Positions 33,943 to 46,494 of a DNA stretch of 64,000 bases are shown in pieces. Within the stretch, counting starts at the first letter, position 1, and each line of letters opens with the position of its first letter. Both the position numbers and the translations under genes were made by a program. This DNA is from Euryodendron excelsum. Taxonomy: Eukaryota; Streptophyta; Magnoliopsida; Ericales; Pentaphylacaceae. The stretch covers positions 29,347,501 through 29,411,500 of the forward strand of contig CM065387.1 of the NCBI GenBank assembly GCA_033060915.1. The letters run 5' to 3'. The notes under the pieces were generated by a model that had not been told where the DNA came from, did not search any database, and saw only the letters and a list, made by a program, of their open reading frames with translations.

Positions 33943-36900
33943 TGTCGCGCCCAAATTTTTCACACTCGAGGAATACACACACAAGTGGAAAAAATACTGT
34001 ACTCTCTCGTTAGAAGTCATCCTCCTAGAAGAATGAGTGCGACTAGGTTTGAATTGAAAATTGATTTGAATAAAGGGTTTTTGGAAAAAGTTTGGAGTTG
34101 CCACCTAACAGTATTAAGGTGAGTTAGGTCACCTAAAAACTAAGCACAATCCAAAGACTACACGTAGGGTTTTCGAAAATGATTTTGAAAATATCTCCTC
34201 TAGAGAGGGTTTTTAGGAAAATAGGTTGTTTAGCTACCTTTAGAAAATATTTAAGCCTTTTTTTTTTTTAAAAATAAACTCCATTTTGGTCTTTCAAAAT
34301 CAGTGATCCTAGGTTCGGAGGTTGGTTACGCGTAAGGAAGATGCAGTAAGCCATCACCCTACCTCGCCCTTGCGGTACCTACATGTTTATTCACCCTAAA
34401 TTCACCTATGAGAGTCTTCAACTAACAAATGTCCAATCCTATCCACTTTAGAAAAAGAATGTTTTAAATGACATGATGCAAGATATGTAAATGTAAAAGA
34501 GAGAGTTGGAAAATAGATTTGAAAAGAGATTTGATTTGATTTTAGAAAAGAGATTTGGAAAGGTTGTGGAAATAGAAGTTTGAAAAAGGTTGTAACCTCA
34601 CCCACAAGGGTTGCCTACGTATTCTTTGTGAGGAATCAGGTCAGTCATAGTTCGGAAAAGAGTCCGATAGAAAATAGAAGGTTTGATTGGAAAAAGAAAT
34701 TGAATTAGAATTTGGATTTGATTTGAATTTAGAATTGAAGATTGAAATTTGAAATGGAAGAGATTGGACTTTGATTTAGAAAGATAGAGATTTAGGAAGG
34801 ACTCGAGGTTAAGAAAGATGTGACTCGAATGTTGGACTTGGAAGATTAGGGAAAGATTGGATTTAGAAAAATTTGAATTTAGGAAAGTTTCAAAATAGGA
34901 AAGTTTCATTTTAGGAAAGTTTCATTTTAGGAAAGTTTTATGTTAGGAAAGTTTCGAATTTGGAAAGTTTTCAAATTAGGAAAGGTTTGATTTAGGAAAG
35001 TTTTGAAATAAAAAAGGTTTTGAGTTTAGAAAGTTTTAGATTTGGAAAGATTACAAGTTTAGAAAGATTTGAAAAGTTAGATTTGGAAAGGGTTGAATTA
35101 AGAAAGATTTGGAAGCTTAAAGTTTAAGGAAAGATTTAAAAGTTTAGGTTTAAGAAACTTATGGTTTAGGAAGGTAGGAGATTAAGAAGGATTTGAATTA
35201 TGAAAGATTTAGACTAGGAAGGATTGAGATTCTAATTTCCTAAAACAAGATATTGGATTTTGTTTCTAAAAAAGAGGGTTTTCATTTTGTTTCTAAAAAC
35301 GGAGGATGGAATCTAGTTTCCTAAATGAGAGATTGGATTTAGTTTCCTAAAGGAGAGATTAGATTTGGTTTCCTAAAGAGAAGATTGGATTTGGAAAGGA
35401 AGTTTTAGAAACCCTAGATTTGGAAGACTATAGTTTTGATGTAGAAAATAGGTTTTGGAAACTTATAGTGTAAATGTAAAAAAGGAGATTTTGAAAACCT
35501 AGGTTTTAAGGCAAGATTGAAAATCATGTTTTTGGGAAGGAAAATTAGGGTTTTCTAATCGTTGGCTCTAGCGTTTAACTTGGGCTCTAAGGAAAGAGTT
35601 TTTAGAAAGCGAGATTTTTGGAAAGAAATTCTAGAGAGGAGTTTTTAGAAAGTGAATTTGAAAAAAGAATGTTTTTTGAAGGAGATTGTTGGAAAGAGTT
35701 TTTAGGAAAGAGATTTAGGGAGAGAGTTTTCGAAGAAGAAAACCTAGGGTGTGCTTTTAGGAAAAGAATTTTAAAGAGAGCTTTATGGAAAGGAGTTTAA
35801 AAAAAAGTTTTGAAAAATAGATTGTTGGAGGAAGTTTTTAGAAAATAATTTTAGAAGGGAATTTGAAGAGAGTTTATGGAAAGCATGTTGGAAAAGAGAT
35901 TTTTAGGAGGAGATTTTTTAGAAAGTACATAAAGTATCTCACTTTCCTAAAGCGATTCTAACCATAAGAAGGTTAGAACCACTTTAAGATAGTGGTTTTG
36001 AAAACAACAATATGGACCATATTGGTTGTTTTAAATGTAACACTTTCCTAAAGCGACCCTAGCCATGGAAAGGCTAGAATCACCTTAGGATTGTGATTTT
36101 GAAAACAAGTTTTGAAAAAGAAGATTTTGATGTAAGCTTTAAAACGATGTTAATGCAAGTTTTGACAACGAGTTTGAAAACGAATTTTGGAAGAATGCAA
36201 GATCATGACATGCACAATGCAAGTTGGGATCGTGAAAGGTTAAAGGTTTCACTACATAATCAAGGGGGCCGAACCCACATAGTCTCCGGTTAGACTAAAA
36301 GAAAGCCTCCGACACGGTGACTCTCCAATAGCCTAATCCTACACATGGATCAGGAAATCCCTTGTTTCAAGCATGCAAGAAAAGAGGGAAAGAAGATGGA
36401 GGATTAAAATAGAAGAAAACCCTAGTGGATTCAGAGGGAGAAGAGAGAGGGGGAAGATGCGTAAACTTAAATAGAGTGCCTACCATGTGTCTTCTTTATT
36501 TGCTTTGTTTTGTGCGCTTTGTTTTGCTTTCTTTGCTTTGCTCTTCGCTTCAATCTTCAAGGGCTTGTCTTGATCTTTAAAGCTTCGTAGTTGCAGCAAT
36601 CCAAGTTTTCAATGGAGGCTTTGGAGGCTAGTGTATGAGTGTATAAGAGTGTATGAATGTATTGGAGGCTAGGGTTTGGTGTATGGTAGCTAGGATTTAG
36701 AAAACCTAAGGAGACTAGGGTTTAAAGAGGCTACGAGCTCTGTGTATTGAAAAATAGGGTTTTAGATTGAGTTTGCCGACCTCTTTCATATTGCAGGAAG
36801 CTTTGTATTTATAGAGAGAGGAATGACTTGGCGCCTGTTGCAGTGGCGCCAGGCCAAAAAACCTTCTGGTGCCACTAGGAGTGGCAGCAGCCACTTAGGA

Positions 36901-38361
36901 AAGTTTTAAGGTTGGCAAGTAATGTATCTTAAGAAGATTTGGGCGACCGTACTAGTGACTACCTTGCAATTTTTAGCCTGGCTTCACTAGGAGTGACTCT
37001 GAAAGGTCCGGGAAGGATTTGAAGGGGTTGGGCACAACCTGAAAGGCCGAAAAAGGGCAAGAACCCTTAGAATAGGGTCCTAGAGGTAATAGACTTGAAA
37101 AATGATAACAGGATGTGTTGGAAGGGTTAACCGGGCTACTAGGGGCAAGACGGTCAATCGGGCCGGAAAGCTGCCGGGATGAACTCAAAGTATCCCAGAA
37201 GAAGACTCGAGATTTGGAAACATTATCTAGAATTTTTCCAAAGGCTATCGGTTTGATACCCCGAGCCGGTGTGGTTAGAAAAGGCGACCGGCCCACCAGA
37301 GGCAAAACAGTCATTTTGCACCGGGTTTGCCGGAATTGACTCGGAATGATTCGAAAAGGTAATGGAAGGTTGAGAATACTATAAGAAGCATTCTCGGGAG
37401 ATTACCAGTTTGATATCTAGAGCCGGTGTGGTTCCTGGGGCGTTCAGATGCCTAGGGGCAAAATGGTCATCTTGACCGAAAAGTCTCGAAATTGGCCCGA
37501 AACTGACTAGAAGGCACCTAATCATGTTAGATTGATTTTAAGACAATCTTGGAAGGGTGGACTTACCGTTCTGAGGACTTAGGTATTATCTCGAGAAACG
37601 TGCCAAAAATGGCCATAGGGACAGTTTGGTCATTTTTCACCGAAGTGGGCTAACAAGCACTGGTGTTGACCTGGGTTTTGAGTGTTTCTGTCACTCTGAC
37701 GGTGGTCTTGTGATATAGGGGTTTGTTGGTAATTCCCTATATCGACTTGTTTGCGAGTACTTCTGCTTCTCTGACGGTTGCGATGTTTGCGAGTACTTCT
37801 ACTACTCTGATGGTTCGCGATCATTCCTGAGACTGCCTGATCTCGGGAAGCTGCTAAAGGGATTTAGTTCCTGAGAAATTGACTCACTCGGAAGGTGTGC
37901 CGAAACGGACATTTTTGTATTGGCGGGCTAGCATGTGCTAAAGGTGGACCGTTTTATCATCTAGGGGACTTGAGGTCTTGTTCCGGTCGACAGGTTTGAA
38001 GGAACTTGCCGTTCCGAACAGACTTTCTTCGAAAAACATGCCGGACAGGACAGACTTACCGTCTCGAGGAATCAACTTTCTCGAGAGAGGGATTAGAATT
38101 AGAATTGGAATTGGACTTGGACTTGAAAAAAGGGACTTACCGTCTTCGAGAAGACGTGCCTGATTTGGAATTGTACCGAGCAATGCCCCCAATGGCATTT
38201 TGGTCATTTTGCCTCTATTTGGGCTCGGCAGGCCTGCGATGCGGTGGATAGACGGGATTAGACTTGAAAAGTTGATTTGAGTCAAAATATGTCCACATTA
38301 ACTTGAATACAAGTCTGAACGGACTGTAGACTGTCGAGTGGGCAAAAATGAGGTGCTTACA
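33943..38361 (-). mobile_element. 5' LTR of element A1
   Basis: 4419 bp. On minus it runs from TGTAAGCACCTCATTTTTGC (38361) to GGGCGCGACA (33943). TATA box at 36805-36814, giving a U3 of about 1.55 kb and a long R-U5 of about 2.8 kb. It is uninterrupted, so it shows the pre-insertion state of the partner LTR at the solo-LTR site (about 37259). Confidence 0.88.
36805..36814 (-). promoter_or_regulatory. LTR promoter TATA box, A1 5' LTR
   Basis: CTATAAATAC on minus, at the same place as in the 3' LTR. The GGCGCC-type inverted repeat 'ggcgcctgttgcagtggcgc' lies just upstream (about 36830-36849). Confidence 0.75.
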
Positions 38362-38590
38362 TTCATGTAACAAAGTATTGCACCAAAATATTAAACGATA
38401 TTCCATGCATCCAAGCTCCAATCATTACAAATGCTAACCACACAAAAGACTTCTATTTACAATGTAAGTTGAGGGCTTCTACGACATTGTGACTCCTTAA
38501 GTCTCCACTTGAACTCGATGACATGGAAAGATGTTAATGGATTTGTTTAGCTCACAACCCAATAAATAACTTGACAATTGGCAAAGTTTT
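38362..38590 (-). mobile_element. LTR H, second piece
   Basis: Begins with the A1 target duplicate TTCAT. The blocks 'gcttctacgacattgtgact' and 'cttgaactcgatgacatgga' match LTR D1 (43450-43490) in reverse, and 'tttagctcacaaccc' matches the conserved TATAGCTCACATCC of D1/D2. This supports LTR H as a Tekay-like LTR on minus. Confidence 0.5.
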
Positions 38591-39955
38591 TATTAGAAAT
38601 TTATACTGAAAGACATGTTTTGTGCAATGGCTTTAGTATTTATTAATAAATTAGTTATTCCATTTTAATGAGAATTTGTGTGAGCAATGTTTGCCTTACA
38701 TTATTTATTTAATGATTTTGCATATGTGTCTCTTATTCTATATAATAGATGATTTAGTGTGTAGAGTACGACTTACATACGGAATATTAGATCATCAGTT
38801 TTTATGAAATATAAGCTTATTATTCATAGTCTTAGATAGAATTAGACACACCATTAATAGGACTGTAGCACAAGATTTTAATATGTCTGTCTTGACTATG
38901 AGGAACGGTATAATTCCAACTCTTTGCACTAGTACATTTTTTGTGTATTGAACATGGTCGTGTTAAGATAATTATTTTTATACTGACTATATAAAAAAAT
39001 TAATATATCATAATTATTATAAGTGCTTATGCTTTTAGTCCTGATATAATAAATAGACAAGTGAAGGTAGTGTTTGTAGTTTTGAATCTTTTGATTCACA
39101 AAAGAATGATATTCCTTGTAGCTCAATAAACTTAGTGAATTGGGCGATAACATTACGTGTATGGCAGATATTAATTAGTGACGGAATCTACGTTCTGGTG
39201 TAGGAATTAATGATACCCTCTTAAGAAAACTTATAAGTTTTGATTATGTCAAACCCTGTAGGTGGATTATGAATTTGTCATATCAAATAAATTAAGTGGA
39301 AGGTCTCACAAAATTAAATAAGTTTATTAAATTTCATTATTAGTAATTTAATTTAATAGACGGGTACCTGTGATCTTAAAACGCAAAAATAAATAAGCAT
39401 TTAATAATATGGACTCAAAATATAATTCCCAGTATGATAGGAAGTGCAATTATAATTTATTAGTGGTATAAATTATAAATTATAATTTACGTAAATAGGG
39501 ATTAATTATGGTTAGATTAGGAATCCTTGTTTGTGTTGGAAGCTTTAATCATATTAATCCTGTAATCCCTGCTGTAGCCTCTACATATATGCACTTTATG
39601 AGTAGCTAGGATTACACTTACTCACAATTGAGAGATACACGTTTTTGTGAAAAAAAGAAACCCTAGTAGCTACGAGTCTACTCTCTCTGGAGTAAGGCAT
39701 GTACGAGGGATACATTAGAAGTTCGAAAATTAAGTTTGAGCAATTGATTCGTACTTATTGCTGTTACTTGCTAGTTGAGATTAAAGTAGAAGGATTTCGA
39801 AGATCATACTTATTGTTATTTGGGATCAAACTAGAGAGATTTTGAAGGTTTGATACTAATCACGTAAATTAGTTTCTATTAATCAGATCAATTATTTTTT
39901 GGTATTATGCATATGCATTATAGCTGGGTCAAAAAAAATTCTGCAGTCCCCAACA
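38591..39955 (+). mobile_element. Copia-like LTR insert in H (candidate)
   Basis: AT-rich, non-coding, and not matching the other Tekay-like LTRs, so probably an insert in H. The phrase 'tagtgacggaatctacgttc' and the end GCAGTCCCCAACA (39955) recall plant copia LTRs, but I cannot locate the 5' terminus or a target duplication. Confidence 0.3.
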
Positions 39956-41750
39956 ATTTTACCATGGATATTGTTTTTCAAACTGAAATACGAACATGAT
40001 AAAGATCACTTACACTTCTAAAGTACATTAGATGTAGTTAGTATGCCATATAAGGTAGATAAAACACGCTTTTCCAAATATTGCATTTTCACAAACATAA
40101 TAGCTATCATATCTCACATATTATCTTAGATCAAACAGAAACAGAAACAGACATATCTGTGTCGACCCCTACATGAAACAAACACACCATTTTCAAAATG
40201 TGAAAATGTTGCCCTATGGCAACGGGGAGACTTGTCTCGTGTAGATATACATGATGAGTTTAGATTATAGTTCCACTCACGAGGGTTCCTAGGATAAGTA
40301 TATGGGAGAAAACACACATTTACTTTAAGATAAATCATAATAAAGTTATTCAATATCTATGGTACTCATAACTTCCTTTTGGAAACATTTACCATATGAA
40401 ATATAATTATCAAGGGTTATTTTAAATGATCATTTCATAAAACATGCTTGCTATGATAATCAATTTATAAATACAACTCTGGAAGTCAAGTCGCTCATCT
40501 TGAATTCTTAGCACGTTAAGGTAATTCTATAGTTATTGATTAAATAACCTTAAAGTTTTTAATCATTGTGATTTCTAAGTAATCACACACAATCAAGGCA
40601 TATATGTTGAAGGACCAACTCCTAGTTCTTAATAATAGGTCCTACAATAGTGCAAAAGTATTTAGAGTGAAGAGCTTTTAATCTTCTAATTAAAGTGTAA
40701 ACTCCTAAATAAAGTATCTAGTCTTAGACTGAAGATGTCGACTCTTGTGCTGAAAGAATCAACTCTTTAATACAGATTGCTCAAGTCCAAATACTAAGTT
40801 CAAAAGTGTCGACTCTTTTGCACAGGTGTCGGCTCTTGCACACAGAAAGTCAGTTCAAGACAAAAATATGGTGCTAATTTCAAATAGCCAAAAATTATTC
40901 ATTTTAACTCAAATTTTGGTCCATACACTATCAATAAAAAGATATAAAAGTTTATTTTCCAATGGCGTTGGTATCATAGCAAAATTCCAACTATTGAGAG
41001 ACTTATGGTCAGAAAGGTATGGATTGGTCATATAGGGGTAATCAATTCAACTTACCATCAATATGCAAAGTGTTTTCTTGGAGCCTAACATTAACAGTAT
41101 TTAATCAAAGGGGTTTAAGGGTCTTAACATGATGTTGAATCAAAGAGGTTTAAGAATCTCAAATCCATTCTCAAAACAATTTAGTGAGAAAGATTGGTTT
41201 CCACATCTCATAACTTGGGGTTTCAAGTTCTAGGGCCCAAAGGCCTAATTCTTGGTACATGCAACGGTTCTAGTGAGTGTGTAAGACACATAACTACGTG
41301 AATATAAGCATAGAAGTTGAATCCCTAGCTTAATCCAATCCTTGAATGCATTTCCCCTAATTTTCCTTAGCTTTCCCTTCACTTTTTCATTGATTTTCTC
41401 TTAAGCCAAACAAGAAGAAGGTCTGGCAAGGCCCACCTTTTCTCCACTCTTTCTCTACCGTTATCCACTCATGCCAATGTGAAAATATCAATGTAAAGTG
41501 TGTAATAGAAGAATCACTTCCTTCAAATTGAAAGACACAAATGGGTGTGTTAGGTAGTGGTGTCTCTACACTTCCCAGTTCCCACTCATTCTCTCTTTAC
41601 ATGAGTGTAAGCAAATCTAAAAATACATGATGGTGGTTCATTTGTCCCATCCTACACATGTATAGTAGCACACATGTCCCTCTAAAGGGTAAGGAGAGAG
41701 TCCCTTATAATGATGTGGCACTCTTTTAAGTAACCAAATGGGTGAGTTTG
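39956..41750 (-). mobile_element. LTR H, third piece
   Basis: In reverse orientation it follows the order of landmarks of the solo B LTR: a GCCCTATGGCAACGGGGAGACTTG-type region, then GTCGCTCATC, then the weak conserved block (40885-41030). It contains a GTCGACTC word cluster (40736-40830). LTR D1 interrupts it at 41751. Confidence 0.45.
40736..40830. repeat. GTCGACTC word cluster in LTR H
   Basis: GTCGACTC and near variants (TCAACTC, GTCGGCTC) recur at about 40737, 40766, 40808 and 40829. The core GTCGAC is self-complementary. This parallels the palindrome clusters in the other LTRs. Confidence 0.5.
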
Positions 41751-43770
41751 TGTGAAACCCTACCTTACTTAAAATCACATTTAGCTTAATTGCATATGCT
41801 GTAGTACATGATTTCCTTAATCAAGGAGCTTAATTAGCATGTTTTAATAAGAGCATATCAAGAGCATGTCATATGAGGATTGATTTATTTTAAGCCTGAT
41901 TAATTAGTTTAATTAATCTCCATGCTTAACTTAATGTTAATGATAATTAATAATCATAAGGGTGCTTAATTATGCTAATTATGTGGATTAGTGGTGTGGT
42001 GAAACAAGAATGTGCTAAGTGGGAGGTTAACCTCAAGCCACCTACGTGTGTGCTTCATTATATGTGAGATGTGTGCAAAAGGTGTGCATATGAGGTATGT
42101 GCTTCATTAGCATTGTGCGTGTGTAAGATGTGTGTAGATAGATACATGTTGTATTTATAGTTGGCTTCAAGTGAAGGGAAGAGAGAGGAGAGAGGTGTTT
42201 GTGTAGTAAATTGTGTTTGGCAAAAGAGAAAGTGAGAGAAAAGAGAAAAAGGGAAAGAAAGGAAGAAAAGAAAGATATATTCAAGAAGGTTGTGTTTTCA
42301 TTGCTTGAGGTACGGAATCTCAAATTCATGCTTGTTTCATTGCATTTTTATTGATTGCCACATGTAAAAGACATATCATGTCTTAGAATTGAGAATTGAA
42401 TTCCAAGAGGTTGAATTCAAGTGGGAAAACCAAGGATTCTTCATGGTGTTCATGTTCTAATACTTTGAAGTCTTGTTTGAGAATTTAGAACTTCATTCTA
42501 AGCTTTAGAGAGCTTAGAATTGTGTTGGGCTAGCAAAGGGGAGCTTAAAACCATGCTTTGGAAGTTGCATTTTAGACCAAGGGGAGAGGGGGCACCAGTG
42601 GAAGGCGCCTAGTGGCGCACCCCTCTGGGGAGGGGTGCTAGTAGGGCGCCAAGTGGGGCACCTCACTGGCCAAGGTGTGCCAGGAGGGCGCACTCCTCTT
42701 GGCTGGTTAAGTTGGTTTGGCCTCCGTTTTGCATTTTAACTTCTTGTGTTCCATCAGGAAGGGTTTAATATTTCTCATTGAGTTCCTAATGTGTCATTGA
42801 TGTATCATTTCTTATATTTGAGCATCACAAGTCATGAACATGAATTGTTTATGCATATGTTTCATAAACTTGATGTGATAGTTTGTGATAGGTTCAGAAG
42901 TGGCTAAAGACACTCTAATTCTACTGAAAGTGTAAATTAACCTTACCTTATACAGTGGATTCAGAGGGGGATTTAAGATATTCTTACTTATAAGGAATTG
43001 AATGTCTTATTATCTATGTTGGTCTTGATTGTTGGATTATGAGGTAGCATTGCATATAATATATATTGTGTGCATATCTTGCATTGCACGAAGGAGGTTT
43101 AGTCAATGTGGGACTAACCTAAAGAGTGTCAATGTGAGATATTCTTTGACAACCTGCCATCGATATATGGGGCCAATGTTATCAAGAGGCGTGCACATTT
43201 GTGATGACATCAAACATTGTGTCACAAGAGGCATTACACTTCATGAGGCATTCCTCTTTGATGTTGGTGGCAAGTATATGATTATATATATCATTGAAAG
43301 GTGAATTATTTACTATTGGTTGCCTCAGTGTTTATCTATCATTTATTCTTTATGAGTGTGATTATTTTAGTGAGCATGTTGACATATAGCTCACATCCAT
43401 AAGTTGTTTTGCAGGTAAGATTAAAGAGGTCCAGTCCACTGCTATTGATGTCAAGTTGAAGAGTTCCACTAGTAAAGTCGTAGCTTTGTATATATTGTGT
43501 ACTTGGAGGATGGATGTTTTAAAGTTTGTTTACGTATGATCTTGTAACTGCAAATGAGTTTGGATTAGTAGTCTTCGGTATTTATGTATAGTGATTGTGA
43601 GATGAGTTTATATATACAATGAAACAATTTTTGGGATGGTTTTATATATAATAGTGTTATTTATCCCTTATATGATTCTTATCTTTGGGGTTGTTGTGTA
43701 GTATCGTTTACAGGTAGGTAACCTGTACGATCACACTCATCCTAAGAAGGCGTTAATGATAGTTCGTGCA
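41751..43770 (+). mobile_element. LTR D1 (Tekay-like), plus strand
   Basis: Starts TGTGAAACCCTACCTTACTT (41751) and parallels D2 from 46878: leader block, TATA box (gtatttatagttggc, about 42150), GA-rich stretch, GCGCC-rich cluster and the GTGGGACTAACC and TATAGCTCACATCC blocks. The 3' end is eroded (AGTTCGTGCA, 43770, against GGGCGTGACA in D2). No primer site or gag follows, and no target duplication can be shown. It seems to sit inside LTR H. Confidence 0.65.
42570..42715. repeat. GGCGCC word cluster in LTR D1
   Basis: Dense words GGCGCC, GGCGCAC, GGGGCAC, AGGGCGC and an inverted pair CCCCTCTGGGGAGGGG (about 42617-42632). It is the GC-rich island of an otherwise AT-rich LTR. D2 has a shorter version at 47645-47725. 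Confidence 0.6.
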
Positions 43771-43991
43771 CTAATATAAGTTAATTCTAAGTAACCATGG
43801 TTAAAGCTAACTAATTAAATTATTTGGCCACATCTAATGCATCTAAAATTCCTTGATTAGATATATACACTTATGAAATTCTAACTTAATTAAGCAATTA
43901 AGGTTGTACAAAACCACAGTATATGCACAATTAAGCACAAATATCTCCAAATTAAATATTTAAGAGAGATGCGAGGGTTTAGGGTGTTACA
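43771..43991 (-). mobile_element. LTR H, 5' terminal piece
   Basis: On minus the sequence begins TGTAACACCCTAAACCCTCG (43991), the expected TG terminus of a Tekay-like LTR and a close match to the opposite end of H (CCTAAACCC). It continues to the D1 junction at 43771. Confidence 0.5.
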
Positions 43992-44690
43992 TGTGCAAAG
44001 CCTTGAACTAAGGAATTTTAATTTTGTAAGCACCCCAAGTAAAATAAAATGCCCTTTGGTATTCCATTGCACCTTTAAATATTATAGACAAGCTTTTCGA
44101 GACCTGGCAGTCTCTGAAACCAATCGCCAATGCCATCAGAGTGATGAAAGCACTAAAAAGCTATTAAATCGTCAGAGTGGCAGAAACACTCACAAACCTT
44201 CCAAGTCAGCACTGGTGCTACATGAGTAGCCCTAGTGTTAATTGACTAAGAGCTTCTAGGCAGTGACACGTTTACCAAAGATGAGATGCCTCTAAAAATC
44301 AACTCATCTGCATCATTGGAGTGATGGAAGCATTGACAAACCTTACACAATTCACTTCCAGCACCAGTTAGCCTTGTTGACGTAGAATGTTCTTTTATAA
44401 CACTTAGCAGTATGTAGCTTTCTGAGCTAAGTCGGTCTTCGAAACCAATTGCCAACATTGAGGTGCAGAAACTATGAAGCCATCATAGGTGCAGAAGCAC
44501 TTATGAACTTCAAAGGTTAGCACCAATGCCCATGAGTCGCTCTAATTGATGTGCATTTTGGCCGTGACATATTACCAAGGATGAGATACCTTAGGAAACT
44601 AACTCGTCAACAATCAGCGGAGTGACGAAAACACATGAAAACACATGAAAACCCAGCTTAACATTGCCGCCCACTAGCCCCGATTAGTGA

Positions 44691-45160
44691 AAAATGACCC
44701 TTTTGCCCCTGAGGCAACCTGACATGTTGTTCGAGAAGTACAAGTTCCTTAAAATGGTAAGGCAATTCCAAACTACCTCTAGGTAGTTCAGGACATTCAA
44801 GTTGCCGAGTAAAGTCCATCCCAGTCTCATTTTGGCGAGTTTTGATCTAAATAACTATTTTGTCCTTGAGGCAACCCGACATACTTTTCGAGAAAATACA
44901 AATTTCTCAAATCAGTAAGGCCATTCCAAACTCCATCTTGGCAATTCGGCACCTTCAAAATGTCATTCAAGTCTACCTCAATCCCATTTCGGTGATTTTG
45001 ATCAAATAACCATTTTTCCCATAAGGCAACCAGACATAGTTTTTGAGAAAATACAAATTGCTCAAAAGGTTAATGTCATTCCAAACTGCTTCTTGGCAGT
45101 CTAGCTAATTCAAGATGCCATTCAAGTCAACCTCGGTCTCATTCTGTTAGCACTTGATCA
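44691..45160. repeat. ~154-bp tandem repeat in LTR E, three copies
   Basis: Copies start at about 44691, 44851 and 45005, each with AAATRACYATTTTGCCC, GAGGCAACCYGACAT, CATTCCAAACT and CATTTTGGYGA-type words. A fourth, rearranged copy reaches 45420. Confidence 0.75.
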
Positions 45161-45499
45161 AAATGACTATTTTACCCATAGCACATGTACCAATGCTAGG
45201 CGATCCTTTGGGGTGGAAAACCACTCCGTATTGGCTCTAAATAGTCTGACACGTTCAAGATGCCAAATAAAAATGACTTAGTTGCACTACAGTGACATGG
45301 CAAGCATACTAAAGCTAGGCGACCCTCCAAGGTGGAAAACCACCCATACCGACCACTAGGCAGTTCGGCATATGGAAAATCCCATTCGGGTTGATTCTGG
45401 TCCATTTCAACGACCTTCGGTCAAAATGACCAGTTTACAACTAGGCACCTATGCTCGTTTTTTGAAGAATAATTCACTCCCTAAGGCAACAAAATGCCA

Positions 45500-46200
45500 A
45501 AAAAATTCTCAAATTAGGACACTTGTCCCTTATCTAGCATTTCCTCATGCTATTTGCAAAACTTGTCATATTTCTAAGTATTGCTACGTCCTTTTTGAGA
45601 CACTTATCACATATCTAGGTATTTTTTTTTGTCTTTTTTGACAATTTTGAAATATATTGGCATTTTATTGATGTTTGAGACAGTTATCATATATCCAGGC
45701 ATTTTCTTATTCAATTTGTGACACTTGTCACATATTTAAATATTTTCTTGTCCTTTTTGGGACACTTATCCCATATCTAGGAATATTGTACACTTGTCCA
45801 CTTGTCTCATATCTAGGCTTATTCTTATCCAATTTAGGATACTTGTTAGAAATCTAGACGTTTTCTTATGTTTTGTACACTTGTCCACTTGTCTCATATC
45901 TAGGCTTATTCTTATCCAATTTAGGATACTTGTTAGAAATCTAGACGTTTTCTTATGTTTTGTACACTTGTCCATATATAAGAAATTTCTTATCCAATAT
46001 AGGACACTTGGCATATTTCTAGGCATTTCTTACTTTGGAGACAGGTTGTCTTTTGGGACACTTGTCCATATCTAGACTTTTTCTTATCCAATTTAAGGCA
46101 CTTGTCATATATCTAAACTTATCTTCGAGGCCAAGATATCTTTTGGGACACTGGTCCATTTCTAGGCATTTCCTTGTCCTTTTGGGGACACTTATCACGT
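45500..46200. repeat. Minisatellite with a perfect 87-bp duplication
   Basis: A degenerate unit of roughly 43 bp ('gacacttgtcatatatctag', 'gcattttcttatccaattt') repeats across the region. Within it 45788-45874 and 45875-45961 are identical by eye (87 bp each), so this step is recent compared with the rest. Confidence 0.8.
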
Positions 46201-46218
46201 ATTTAGGCACCATGTTTT

Positions 46219-46228
46219 CCTATAAATT
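46219..46228 (+). promoter_or_regulatory. TATA box of LTR E
   Basis: CCTATAAATT on plus follows the minisatellite, about 2.2 kb inside the LTR. It corresponds to the CTATAAATAC box of family A. Confidence 0.5.
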
Positions 46229-46494
46229 GATTTATAGGACCTCACTTTGCCTTTTAGGGAGCATTTTTCTATATACATTGAAATTGTGCCAAAATTACTC
46301 TTGATAGTTTACTTCATCATTTCTCCAAACAAAAACCCCTTAGTTTCCAACCATTTCTTCAAGTCTCGAAGTAACTTTATTAACCATGAAGGAGAAGAAG
46401 TGAAGCCATGGAAGCTAAGGTAGACTAAGGTAAAACCTTTTTTTTTTTTTATGATTTCAAGCTTCACCCACTCTCATTTGGAAGCTCACTTAAG

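Larger units (their letters stand above)
19127..38361 (-). mobile_element. Tat/Ogre-like element A1, complete ends, no pol
   Basis: Read on minus: 5' LTR 38361-33943, primer site 33940-33922, gag remnant 32463-31213, plus-strand PMD gene 27461-29262, polypurine tract 26161-26144, 3' LTR 26143-19127. The flanks TTCAA (19122-19126) and TTCAT (38362-38366) form a 5-bp target duplication with one mismatch. The two LTRs show about a dozen differences in the first 160 bases by eye, so the insertion is old. The whole of pol and the gag capsid core are absent, so it is a non-autonomous derivative. A solo LTR was later inserted in its 3' LTR. Confidence 0.85.
44025..46490 (+). mobile_element. Tat/Ogre-like LTR E, 5' part (U3), plus strand
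   Basis: Starts TGTAAGCACCCC (44025), the terminus seen in family A LTRs, but on plus. 'tcagagtggcagaaacact' and 'cagcactggtgct' (44174-44218) match the family A LTR in reverse (37650-37720), and AAATGACC.TTTTGCCC is shared. It carries 154-bp repeats (44691-45160), a minisatellite (45500-46200) and a TATA box at 46219-46228. It breaks off at about 46490 against LTR D material. Confidence 0.72.

Noticed and set aside
19127..38361. Reading A1 and A2 as plus-strand elements (TGTCGCGCC as the 5' terminus, PMD/DUF7745 frame as gag)
   Set aside because: gag and pol are on minus, the primer site lies beside 33943 on minus, the polypurine tracts abut 26143 and 55410 on minus, and the TATA boxes are on minus. 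The plus-strand genes are the antisense cargo.
41746..43775. Target duplication around LTR D1
   Set aside because: GTTTG on the left and CTAAT on the right do not match; the 3' end is eroded, so no duplication is claimed.
45766..46075. Protein with an exact 29-residue repeat on both strands
   Set aside because: Explained by the 87-bp tandem duplication in non-coding minisatellite DNA.
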